From NCBI GenBank assembly GCA_012295275.1, contig CM022671.1, forward strand, positions 14,928,956 through 14,992,955: DNA of 64,000 nt, written 5' to 3'. Source of the stretch: Chrysomallon squamiferum. Taxonomy: Eukaryota; Mollusca; Gastropoda; Neomphalida; Peltospiridae. This document shows positions 1-13,928 of the stretch, in pieces. The position numbers were made by a program, and so were the translations under genes. Position 1 is the first letter of the stretch. The number at the start of each line of letters is the position of its first letter. The notes below the pieces were generated by a model, which saw nothing but the letters and a program-made list of their open reading frames with translations, made no database searches and had not been told where the DNA came from.

Positions 1-55
1 CATTAACTCTGCTAAATGGTTTGTTAATACAAAATTTTAAACAATCAAAAATTAC

Positions 56-3000
56 CTGTCGTTTTCTCTCAGGTGTGATATTTTTACATATTTCAGCGTC
101 AGGTTCTTAAAACACAACTTTTGTAGAAGCTGGGATGTCTGCAAACAAATGTATTCTAAAACCTTTATTCATATTTGATTATTCTGCATTCATGTAGTTA
201 GATATTTTTCCAAAACAATATTCCAATTTGATAGAAAGTATTGAGTAAAAGATATTCTAGTATAAAAGAAGTAGCTTTTATTAAAATTCCACTTTGTTAT
301 TTGCAAATCAATGTTTTGGGCTTATAACAGGGTTTTTTTCATTTATCAATTATTATTATTATTTTTTTTTTTTAAATATTTTATTTTAATAATCTTACAG
401 AAAAAGTTAAGGTATATTTGGAAACCTTTTTAATTTAATATGACACAGGAATAAAAATGTGTATTTCTATTAATCACCTCTTGGAGAATTTCTGGAGCCT
501 GAAGCCATCTCTTGTCAAGGACATTTCTCGGAAGACATTTGCAAAGTCTTCTGATATAATTAACCTTTGAGTATCTGATGAATTTTCTGTTTATATCACA
601 TTCTGGCATCTTACGACATATAAAGCCCTTGATAAATCTAAAGAAGCAATAATGGAAATACAGAAAAATGAATAAGGAAATAAAAATAATAATAATGGAA
701 ATGAAAAAAGAATAATGGAAACACAGGAAAAATAAAAGAAATAAAAATGATAATGGAAATAAAGAAAAATGAATAGAAATAAATTAAAGAAAGATTCAGA
801 CTGATGAATTAATGAAAAAATAATTAAATGGTAAAAACAAAAAACAAAGAGGTTTATTCATTCTAATTCTATATCAAAAACCTATACCCTTAAAAATTAC
901 TTTATCAGCTGGATGTTTTCAATTATTTACAAAATAATTAAGAAATAAACTTGATATTAAAATGCACTTGCACAGTAACAGGATTAAACCATTAAAGATT
1001 TTCACTTTTTAAAATAATAACCATGTGTCATTAACTATTACAAAAGATTTTGGGGTTTTTTGTACATTTTATACATGAACTTTAGAAAACTGGTCAGTTC
1101 TATTTTTGTAAAACTTTACAAATGTATCTATGATATTATGTTTGTCACAGTTGTTTTTTTCAAAGTTCTGTTACCTTCTGACACATAAAACAGCATTTCT
1201 TCTTCTTTCCATCACTTTCTGAGCTAGCAGTCTGCGAACGTAACGCTGCAGCACAATGACTAGAGAAAAAAAACATTACAAACATAAAAACAACAATTTT
1301 TAAAATACTACAAATAATGTAAATATTTTCATTTTTATTTCAGTATCTTTTATTTGCAACTAATCAGTATGCAGAAAACAACACAACTTTCATTTTATTG
1401 CTATTTTTTTAATATTAAGACTTTTAATTAATTAATTTAATTTGTGTGTTATTATTATTAATTTTTTTAAATGAATAATTATTGAAAATCTACTCACCAC
1501 TTGCTTTTAGCTCCAAATATCTGTTCCTCTGTTTATAACCTTTGTAGCGAGCCTTAATCAAAGTCGCTGGGGAAAAAAAAAAAAAAAACATCATCTGAAA
1601 TTTTACTTATATATATATATATTAAAATGATTGGAAACTTTCCAAAACCAAACAATTAGTCTCTGTGTTTAACAATATATATAATTTTCAAAGACAGCCA
1701 GTGATCACAAGTTTTAAAACAATAAAACAGCTTGAACAGAAATAACATTTTATTAACAATCAGAAATTTTCATTATCCAAATATTATTGAAACTGCTACT
1801 CTTTTTAGAATTGAATATTTTAGCACAGTTCAGAAATTATGTTTCTAAGTATTTTTTTTTGCTCGTATTATTTGCTATACCTAGATCATGTTTCTTCAGC
1901 TGGAAGGAGTCTTCTGTTGCAAACAACACACGTGGAAATCGTATGAACAGTTTAGTCCTAAAAATAAAAGATTTTCATATAAATAGTGATTTTTTTTGCA
2001 TTGTTTAATGTTTTTCGATAGATATTTTTTCATCTTAATTTATACATAATGAAAATCCATCAAAGACAGAAAAGTATGATTATCTGATGCTTGCACCATT
2101 GACTGCTGACTGGAGGGATGACAAATGATCCACTGATAATTCAGCACAATAGATAAACAGCATAACACAAAATTATTTAAAAATACAACAATTATTATTT
2201 TAAACACACACACACACACAGAATAAAAGAAAGCAAATATTTTAAAATATCTAATCTCATAGACCTGCTAATTATATTTTACTTAAACAAACAAAGAGAA
2301 AACTACTTTTCTTGAACAGTGAGCAAAAAAAAAAAACATAAGAGAAACAATGCAGGATTGTCACATTAAATAGCCAAGAAATTTTTCATCTTTTTAGCTT
2401 CAACAATATAGAGTATCAAGTGTTTTTCTGTTTGAAAATTAATATTTTATGAAGTGAAATTCTCAATTTTTTTATGATGTGACAAATTTCGGTCATTGAT
2501 GACAAAGACACACACTCATTACTGTTTCAGTTTTAGAAAATACACATGTGTGAATAAACAAAAATATTTTGTTACACAGGTACCAGTCCATTTATCTGTC
2601 TCGCTTGGAAGAAGGAGCTGATCTGGATTTCTGGATAAAGGCCAAATCTTTATTAAAAATTTAAATTAAACAATGAAAAAATAAAGAATGAAACTGTATT
2701 CAATAGATACAAATGAATACTCTTCTAAAGCAGTGTCTGACTGATTTTGATTAATTCACTTAAAATTCTTAAAACGCCTGTATTCCTTTAAAATACACAT
2801 TTCACAAGCAAATCGTGTATCTGCTTGTAAACATGATAATAAATGAAAATGAGACTAAACTGAAACAAATAAAAATTTGCATTGTGCAAACAAAATAGCA
2901 TTTAATTCACAAAGAGCCAGTCTAAAAAATATGTGAGCCAGACAAATGGACTGGTGCCTGTATACAATATACTTACTTTCCCATTCTGTAATCGTTTTCA

Positions 3001-3419
3001 CCATAATTCAGAAATTTAACAAGAGCTTCAACTCCATCCTTGGGTGACCCGTCAAAATGAGGCCAAGTTTCTGGACACAGGCTTTTATACCTGAAACAAT
3101 CAAATCTGATGATGAGTTTCAAGTGTAAGTAAAGAAAAATGTCCTAAAGGATCATAATTCAGGAAAGGTTTGGTAAAATGATATTTTATATCTAAGAATG
3201 TTTCAGTTACATACACAAGACATCTATCACCAAATTATTAAGTTCTGTTAAAGATGCCTGTATTCAGATTTATGGTGAAGTTCAGTTTCAAGGCCTGTAT
3301 ATAACAAAAAGGATATACATATATATATATATATACTTTTTGTTATATACACACACTTATATCTATATATATATATACACACACACCCACACCCCTATAT
3401 TGTTATGTATATGCCTTGA

Positions 3420-3458
<39 letters not shown>

Positions 3459-4174
3459 TTTTAAATTTTATGTTCACCTTTTGAGGAATACGTGATATGG
3501 TCTGCGATAAGCAAAACCTGCTCGTCGAACTCGAAGATTTTCCATCAGACCGAGATACTTTACTTGATGGCTAACAATTTTGTCATCAAAGAAGGCTGAA
3601 ACATATAAAATACCATTTTTATTTCTTTCACTATAGTCATTCAATAATATTAACATTCATTTTCAAGTTATTATAATGAAATAAATTAAATAATTAAATA
3701 TGAAGACTAGTTCCTGTCATTTTTGAGATAAAAACAAACTTAGTTTCATATTAAAAACAAAAATTAAGACATTAAATTTTTTTAATATTTCTACCTTGAA
3801 GTTAGTATTAGTAGATGTTTATTATTTACTTTGTGAACTATTTTAGAGCCTGTTAGTATATAAAAATAACTAGTTAAAACTAATTAATATTCATTTCAAC
3901 CTGGTCTCTTGAAATCATTTGGCTTGATGCAACGAACGTAAGATGGCTCCTTGGACATCAGGATTTCCATCAGTTTGGATAAGCTATTTTTGAACTGAGT
4001 TGCTGCCTGGGTGGTGTGTGGAAATAAAAATAATTTTGTTAATTTATTTATTGTGACAGAACAGTAACAACCAAAGAAATATATATATGGTGTGTGTGTG
4101 TATGTTCATATATGTATTTGTGTGCATGTGTACATATATGTATTTGTGTGTGTGTGTGTGTGTATGTACATATA

Positions 4175-4229
<55 letters not shown>

Positions 4230-4438
4230 AATAGGCATCCAGAAACATCTAAAAATACTGATTGAGAGTAACATTTACATATCAGCTCAGTTTCAGTTCT
4301 TTAGCCTTAATTATCTCTTAACTAACTTTGTTTAAATTACATACATACATACATTTTTATATATACATGTAAGTATTCATACACACACACACACATATAT
4401 ATACATTCAGATGTACACACACACACATGCACACTTAT

Positions 4439-4490
<52 letters not shown>

Positions 4491-5965
4491 TCTCAGTTAT
4501 AAATTAATGCTCTTGCTCATTTCCACTGTTTTAGCTAAAGCATGGAAACTAAATGCTGTTATCTCTCAGCAGTGTTGTAAACTCACAGTGTCAGGTCTTT
4601 TTTTGCTCATCAGTTCGTCCTTTGGGAAACACTGAGACGTGATGACATTGCTGGTTTCACTCATTGCCTGGAACAGACAACAACCTTGTTAATACATTAA
4701 CTTGTGTATAAAAACTTAAAACAGAGAACTGTTCTTCTGTTTTTATCTCATCTTGTTTGTCTAAGAGTGACAGAAATGTTTTATCATATTATTGTAATAA
4801 ATCATAATAATATTATAAATCATTTCAGGCAGTTGTTTGACAAACAGGTTCAAATAAAAACAGAACGGCAGTTTCTACTTTAAGTTTTATTGTTGAATTC
4901 TTTGTATAAAAATAAATTACTGAACTTATCCACGTATTATTCATAACTGTTTTCAAAGATTACTGTCTGCCTGCTTTTTATGGCAGTAACTCTAAATGGT
5001 TATTTTGGTTTTTGTCACAGTTTATAACAACTTTTTTTTTTCAACAATTTAAAAAATAATAGTAATGAAGAAAATACAAAGAAAAAAGCTGAAAATAAAA
5101 ATATGTGAAGAAAACTACAGATTATTTGTAAATATTAGGTTTTAGTAAGTTATACACAAGCTAAAATTTTGAAAAGCTGTTTTCTCTTGTCAGCAGTCCA
5201 ATAAGAAAAGAGTTAAACAGATTTCCTCCCTTTGTTTACCTTTTTGAGATCTCTGTAGAGCAGATCATTGTTTTTATCAAGGAAACCTTTCACACAGTAT
5301 GTAACATCTCCTGCATAGTGGATCAAACGGAATTCCTGAAATCAAATGTAAAGAGATGGAAATAATATCTACATTATCTGTTATTTCTGAGTCATTTTGT
5401 TTGAAATATGAATCAGCTGGAAACATGAACAAGTCTCCTCCTGTGAAATGATTAATTATTTATTATTTATTTATAGACTTACAGGAAAAGTTATTTTGCA
5501 TGAAATATATTTATCACATAATTTTATTTGATCTTTCAGAGAGGAAACCCTTTACTGGCATAGTTTTGGTTACTTTTAATAATTACATGACATATCACAG
5601 CCTAAGAATTTATATCAGCAAGTTCATGGATGACAACAGTTTTGGATTTACTCATAACAGTTAGACTTGTATATTCATGGTCTTTACATCATCCATACTG
5701 GACACTGCTGGAAATGGTTCTTAAATTTCTTAAACGTATCTTTACTTACAACAGGATATTTAAAAGAAGAATATTAAACTTCTTACATCTCTATGGATTG
5801 TCTTGCGAGTGATTTTGTATTAGTTGCCTGGTAACTGACAAAATGTGGATGTTTACCAATTGTCTGTGCAAGTTTCTCAAGGAATGTTTGGTCTGTTGTT
5901 TCACCTGGTCGCAGACACTCTTCATCCTGGACAAATTTTTATGTCATTTATCAAGTAACAGTTTG

Positions 5966-6007
<42 letters not shown>

Positions 6008-7509
6008 ATGTGTGTGTGTGAGTGTGTGAGTGTGTGTGTGTGTGTGTGATGTTTATTTATTATTCTTTATTTATTTAAATTGTGTGATTAACAAATTTCT
6101 TCAGTGATTGATAGGTTGGCTGAACAGTTAAAATGATAATTTAAATTTCTACAATTCACAGATGTATTTAGATAAAACGTAGTGAATTTCAGTATAATTG
6201 GAAATTTAATGTTTGTTTCTAGAACTGTGTAAATTAATTTCACAGACCATTATGGCTATGATCCCAATTGGCTTTCCCTCAACTAGATCACAGATAATCT
6301 TGTTGTTGAAAAATTGCACATGTTCCCACTGAAAGATAAACAATGTCATACATTAATGAAAGCATCAAAATATTTCAAACACAAATTAATTCAATAATTT
6401 ACCAAAATAAATTAATTTATTAATGTTACATTGCAGAATATTACTTGAATCGTTCTATATCATTTCCAAATACTTTATATAAATTATTTTATTTTAAATA
6501 AATAAACTGTTAGATACAAAAAGAAAGCTGGTGTAACCTTGATTCCTTCCCGCTTGTACTCCTCCTGTTCTGACTTCAGCGTCAGCTCAATGAACACCTG
6601 CTGCAACTTCTCATTGCAGTAGTTTATACAGAACTGTTCAAAACTGGAACAAACAAACCTTCAGCTTTTATTTACATCACTTTAACATTTTCTGATAGAA
6701 ATCAGTATCACATTACAGTAATGAGTTGTGTTCTAAAAATAATTTTTTAAATTGGTATTTGTTGTTTAATTACTTGTGAATTATTATCTAATTTCAATTT
6801 TTTTTTTTTTTATTATTATTATAATTTTTTTTGGTAAATATATTATGAAGCTCTCACCTGTTTACACCAGATATTTCAAATCCGTATATATCTAACAATC
6901 CCATTAAAGTACATTTACTTCTACCCTGAAAAAGTAAAAAAAAAAAAAAAAAATTAAAATTAAGTCTGAGAATAGTAATTTAATACCTATGGCATATTGA
7001 TGATGTAACATGTAGAAACAATATAATTTAAAGTTATACATGGCAAACTATTTTCAGCTTTTTAAAATAAAATCAAAACATATATTATAATTTATAAACA
7101 TGATAAATGATGGCTTTCATATACAAACTATTGTTGTCAGTTAGTTTGTAATTAGGATCATGAAATCTTAGTCTTTGCAAAATTTTCAGAATATATTTGC
7201 TCCTTACTATTTTCTGGTTTATATTAAACTGAAAAAAATAAAATTAACAGACCCATCAGTAAATTAACAGACCCTTAAGTAAGAATACACAGACTTGCAG
7301 TTCAGGTCTAAAAGTAACACTAGTGTTATACTGTTCCTGTGTAACAACAAAAGTAGTAAAATGATGTCATCCATGAAACTGCACAATAACAGAGTTTTAC
7401 TGCTGCCCTATTTTATTAGCAGAGACCGGCTTCTAGGTACAAACACAGCAGTAAAACTGAAGTACAGTCTATCTAAGCAATATGTCCTTGTATCATAGGC
7501 ACTCTTTGA

Positions 7510-7540
<31 letters not shown>

Positions 7541-10239
7541 ATGGTTTACTAAAACTGTTTAAAGAATTATGTCTATTTACTCTGTTGGCTAGGGATTCAT
7601 TAATTTTGTTGACAATCCATGTAAAAAGACGATCATAAATTCCTTTTCCTAAAGCATCCCTGGCGTACAGAGACTGTTCTTTGTTTAGTGGGGTTTGAAC
7701 CTGAAATCAAAACACAAGCTGCTGAAAATAGGAAGTTTGTAATACAGGGTGACAAAAATATCACTTATCTATTATATTACTAAAAAATAAAAAATAAAAA
7801 ATAATAAATTATAGTCAAAAATAAATAAATGAAATAACAAGTGATTAACAAAAAATACATGATTTAAAAAAAAAAATAATAATAAGAGTAAAATGCATAT
7901 TATGAATGCTCTTAAAACCCACTTTTTGACCAAAATATAATCCTCTGTTATTAAAAGCTATTGTGACACAAATACAGTTCTTTTAGTTTTTTTTAATTTT
8001 ATAATGTATATATATATATATATATATAAAAACAATATAAAAAATAAAATTCTTAATAATAATAAGAAAGAATGTTAGGAAAAAAAAAATATTTATATAT
8101 ATATATTTCTAATTTTAGATGAAATTTATTTTAAAATGTGTTATATGTTTACAAAAAAAAGACTTCAGGTTAATCTCTGTTACAATATATTTGTGATGTT
8201 ATGATAAAAGACTAAATACACTTTGTAACCATTCTTTGATAACAATAAATCATTACATATAGAATGTTTTTTTGTTGTTTTTTTTCATATATAAAAATGA
8301 AAAACAAATAAATAATAAAAAAGTAAATAAATAAATAAACAAAAATAAACAGAAAAATTAAACCACTTCACAAATATGCCACATATCCCTGAAGGATATA
8401 TTTTTACAAAATAACATAAAAATGGCTGCTCTCATTGAATCACGTTTATTTAGCATCAAATGATTTTGAAAGTAAATAAAATAATCATTTGAAAGTGCAC
8501 GATCACTTGGAAGTGTTCAGGCTATTTGTTCAAAACACTATACAGTGCACAAGAGCATCCTGTCTCACCTTATCACCTTTAGCGTCTATGGTTCGATACT
8601 GCAGTGAGGCTTTCAGAACATTCTCATTACAACCCAGCAGCTGAAAGTCAAACCAAAAAATTGTTTATTAATAACATGTTAGTAATGTTATTAACATAGA
8701 TAACACATGTTTAATTATAACATGTTTAAACCATTTTGACTAAAAAAAGTAAATTTCAGTTTTTCCAGTTTCAAATTAAAATAACAAGAAATGATTTTTT
8801 TTAAATAGTTGACTCTTTTTAAATGGCCCAAACAAGCACTTTTTGGTTTATTATTCAAATAAATTAATACTGTTTTATTTTATTTTCAAGGAAAGAAAAA
8901 AAATCAAGATACTGAACTTATTCATAATAACAAGAAAAGAAAAACAGTTAAATGGACATATTTTAATATTTTAATGTTAAATGTAAATGTCACAACCTTT
9001 CCAATAACCTGGAGACTCTGGCTGTCTTCAAGTTTGACAAGTCCATCATCTGACTCTTGGTAGACTAGATTTCCAAGATGGAGGACTGAGCCAATTATTG
9101 AAAGTAAATCCTAAAATTTAAAAAAACATAATGATAATAATAATATTCCTGCCAAACTGATTAAACTCATTGCAGATAAACAATTTTTAAGAATAAATAT
9201 TCAAATTATGAAGTTCAGATCTAAACACTTAACAAAAATTGTTTTATCTTATAAACAGAATGAAAGCTATGAAAAAGAATTATCCTTTATTAATAATAAT
9301 GTATAAAAGACACTCTCTCACTTTATCTATCTGCCTGCTAACAACACACACACATACACACACACACACATACACACACTCAAAATTTAATTTAAAAAGT
9401 AACTGTTTTAACTGATTATATATATATTTTTTGTAATAAATGAACTATTTATAACATTCTTGTGAAGAAACTACAAAATAAAAAAAAAAAAAAAAAAAAA
9501 TAAAATATTTTCAGTTTTTAACTCTTAAAACATTTAAGCTAACACAAAAAACATAAACAACTTGCATCTTTCTCTCTTTGAGAAAAGTCACATATATCCA
9601 TTGCATTTTTCACCATTTTAAAATTATGCTGATCATCCACTGTGTCAACTTGGAAACTGCTACCCTAAAGAGAGGTGCAAAGAGCAAAATTTTAAAATCT
9701 ATGAAAAAAAACAAAAGACCTGATATATATAATTTTCATGAAAATCAGTATATTCTTACACTTGCTTCATCATCTCATTATTAATTTTGTGTTTTGGATT
9801 TAAAAGAAAAGAATAATAATAATAAAATTTATATATATTTACAGAACTTTATCAATCTGATAAGTGAAGCACCATCTGATTGGTTTAAATTGACTATATT
9901 TTCTAAAGAAATGAAAACACACTGATTTAAACTGAACAAGGGTATCAAAAAGTAAAGTATGAAATACACCCAAGTATTTTTGTTCAGCCATCACATTTAA
10001 CTGCAGCATATTTAAACAGAAAATTGTTTTCAGTACTTCAAAACAGATTCAGTTTCTTAATGGCCCGAGAACTTGTCAAGTCATCAATTTAATTTTAAAA
10101 AAATAATAAAAATAATAAAATTGTATAAACATTTAAAGAACTTTATCAAACTGTTAAATGAAACACTAGCTACCTGATTTAAACTGAAATGGTTTTTCTG
10201 GATTTTGAAACTGACTCAGATTCAGAACTTGTCATCTCA

Positions 10240-10274
<35 letters not shown>

Positions 10275-10807
10275 TATAACCATTCAGAGAATTTTATGAG
10301 ACTGTTGAAGGAAGCTTTAACCACCTGATTTAAGTAGAAGTAGTGTTCAGGATTCTGAGACAGACCGAGTCTGTCGAGGAGCTGAGAATCTGCTCCTGAC
10401 AGCAGCTGATAGAAAATGTGAAAGTTTCGCTCTCCTTCTGGTTGGTGGATGACTCGCGACTTCTCCAGCAGATAGTTCAGTATGTGACCTCCTACAGGAG
10501 CTCCCTGTTTTATACAACATAACCATTTAATGATTTGTTTATAATTATGATACAACTATGTACAATGTTATTTCTGTGAAAATGTGCTATACAGCAGATA
10601 GTTCAGTATGTGACCTCCAACAGGAGCTCCCTGTTTTAAACAACATTTGTTTATCATGTATTTTTCTGTTATAATATTTATATAGTTCAAACAATTTTTT
10701 AATTCATGTATTTGTTATATATATTTATACAAACACTTTAATGATTTGTTAATATTTACTCAATATATATATATATATAATTAGATGTGTGTGTATGTTT
10801 GGTGTGC

Positions 10808-10852
<45 letters not shown>

Positions 10853-13710
10853 AGTGTATACATACATACATATATATATAATTGTCTACAAACATTTGAG
10901 AGATGATAATGTATTTCTGTGTCATTACAAATAAATATAAATATTTGTATAATAATTAAAGCATTTCTCCATCACTTTGTATTCACATAAGTATGTTTGT
11001 GTATGTATGAAACATGTTTAGTTTTTCTTCCCAAAAGCATTAAATTTAAAGTTTTGAAAATGTGTTACATGTTGGATCTTTTTACTTTTCTTGTTTAATG
11101 CATTTTAAATGAAAATATAGGTATTTCTTTCTTCTGTGTTCTGTGTTGTAAAATGCATGAAATAACTAATCAGGCCTACACACCTTATAATCAAACTGGA
11201 TGTCCATGTATTTTCCAAATCTGCTTGAGTTATCATTTCTGTTTGTTTTTGCATTTCCAAAGGCCTGAAATAAATGTTTTAAAAATACAAGGGTTTTTTC
11301 ATTTTTTTTTTCATAATACTAATAATTATTTTTTAAACTATAATTTCCTGAAAACAAATTGATATAATTTAACTTTTAAGATCTTCATAATTTGCTGTAT
11401 GTTTAGTTGAATTCTCTATTAGATGAGTTTGGGAATTTTTTGTATAATTCTGATCTGTCTAGTTTTAAGCTAAGTCTGTATCTTTGTTACAAACTGAATA
11501 AATTCTTTTCCATAAAATATGAAAAAAAATTATACTAAAACTAAAATATTTTATGTAATACAGCTTTAAAACAGTAACAGAATTAAACATACAATAATAA
11601 TAACAATTTTTAATATTTTAATGTAATTTACTTCAGAACACATTTGCTGTATGATTTTAATAACATTTAAAACAGGGTTTTCTTGTGCAATTTTATTTTA
11701 ATAATTTTTTAATATGTTTTTATTTTATTTTGAACATTGCATGTTGTACTTAAAGAGTAGTTTCCACATCTTTACAGTTTCTGCCTGACAGATGTTTTAT
11801 GTGATACCTCGAGGATGGGGTTGGAGTTCAGAAGTCTCTCTTTAATCCGGTCAACCTGGGAGGAGTGAGTGCTGCTGGCAGCAATGTACTGAAGAATCTT
11901 CTTTGACGCTTCTGTCTTACCAGAACCCGATTCTCCAGAAATCAGCACACAGACGTCGCAGTTATCTCCCCTCATAGTTCGATAAGCAGCATCAGCAATA
12001 GCGAACCTAAAAAAAGTTAATTTGAAAATAAATAGATTAAACTGAATTAAATTAAATTAAAATTAAATTTTTTTTTTTTTTTTTTTTTTTTTTGAATTGA
12101 AATTTAAAAATTTACCAGTAATGAAATTAATTTTATTAACTGTATACTGGGCAAGCCAAACATGGTCTCTGATTTCCAGGGGTTTTTTTTTCATTGTTTT
12201 GGGGTTTTTTTTTGACTCTGTATTAATTTTGGGGAATCATGTTGTTAATAATTGTCTTGCAAATTAAGTGAATTAATGATTAGATAAACATGACATAAAT
12301 TTATTTCACTGTTCTTGTACACTGAAATACAAATGACAAACAAACAAATGATAGAAAATGAGCACTCTTCTGTGTCATCTTGTACACATATTTACCTATT
12401 AAAATTCAACGTTATAATTTATAAATACAGCCAGACTACATATAAGTATTTACAAATATTAACAACATGATATGTAAATATGCTACTGTTATATAACAAG
12501 TTTTATTCCTGAAGGTGAACAGTATATGAGATCATTATCTCACATATTAATGAAATCAAGCTCAGTTATGCTAAATATAAACACTTGTATATTACAAATT
12601 AGTTAAGAAAGTATTTTAGAAAAAAAAAAAAAAAAAAAATATTATAAAATAACCCCAATAATCACCAGTGTTAGGTATTTAAAAATAAATTTCCTTCTCC
12701 TATTTCTAAACAGAGAGGATTTAATGTTTTATCAATGTACATATAGTTTACAACACATCATATCCTTTTCATGGAATAGTAAAATAATATCAGTTTTCAA
12801 AATACTAAAGGTGATTTGCAGTGGAGTGGAGAGTAAGAGACATAAGGAAGGGGAATTAATGGATGTCTGCTTGTCTCAGTTAAATGGATTTAACACAAGT
12901 ACTTGCATGACTGAAAAATTAATCCATATCTAGCAGAAATTATTTTTTTATTCATCACTCTTCAACAATTCAAAGTATCAAACAAGTATCAAAGTACTAT
13001 ATTACCACCAGTTATTTATCTTTTAGTATTGTTATTATTATTTTAATTATTTATTTTTTTTTTTTATTTTTACTAAACAAAATTCCACTCTGTGTGTTAA
13101 ATGCATGACCACCCACTGAATGCATTATGAAGATTTATGGCTGCACACTGCAGAAATCAGTGCAGACTCAATTATGTTTGGCCATTTAATTCAGTTTGTT
13201 TTTGTCCTTTTTCAAGTTCATTTTATATGAAATAATAAATTAAGCCCTTGATGCATTGTACTACTTAATAGAACTGAATATTTTTTCTGCATGACAGATT
13301 CTTTTTCAGCCTGATGGACTCTATTACAAAACTGCTTGACTGGTGCACACTCCCATTATACCAGTTGAATGGTGTATATTATTTTCACTGAACAAAGAGC
13401 ATAGTAATAAATAAATGTTTATTGTAGCTTGAATTTTTTTTTAATTTTTTTTTTAAATGATACAGAAACTAAAGGAAGCTTTATTGTGTTACATTTGTAA
13501 AAATGTACCAAACAAAGCAAGGTTTCTGATTTTAACAGCTTGACTGTCAACGTTATGCATTTTGCAAATGTACTGTTTCTTTCAATATACATTTCTTCTT
13601 CTGGGTTTCAATTAATTAAAAAGATTTTTTATGTTTTTATTGCATGACACTTATCTGCCATATAAGTGTAAACACACATACACACAGACACACTCTTATA
13701 CACACAAACA

Positions 13711-13752
<42 letters not shown>

Positions 13753-13895
13753 GAAACATACTTCTACACCCAAAAAGACAAACATATACACGTTAGGCTG
13801 TTTGAAAGAAATACCTAATAACTTAGTCTACCTGAGTTAAAAATAATTTCAGTGCATAAAATCATTTACATTTTAGCTCTTCCATTTAGCTAATC

Positions 13896-13928
<33 letters not shown>

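Noticed and set aside
4044-4635. Open frames rich in His-Thr or Cys-Val
   Set aside because: They are translations of CA/TG microsatellites inside a myosin intron, on both strands at once.
10594-10650. Second copy of myosin exon 5 as a mutually exclusive exon
   Set aside because: Only about 13 codons match, with no homologous remainder or donor; a pseudo-exon.
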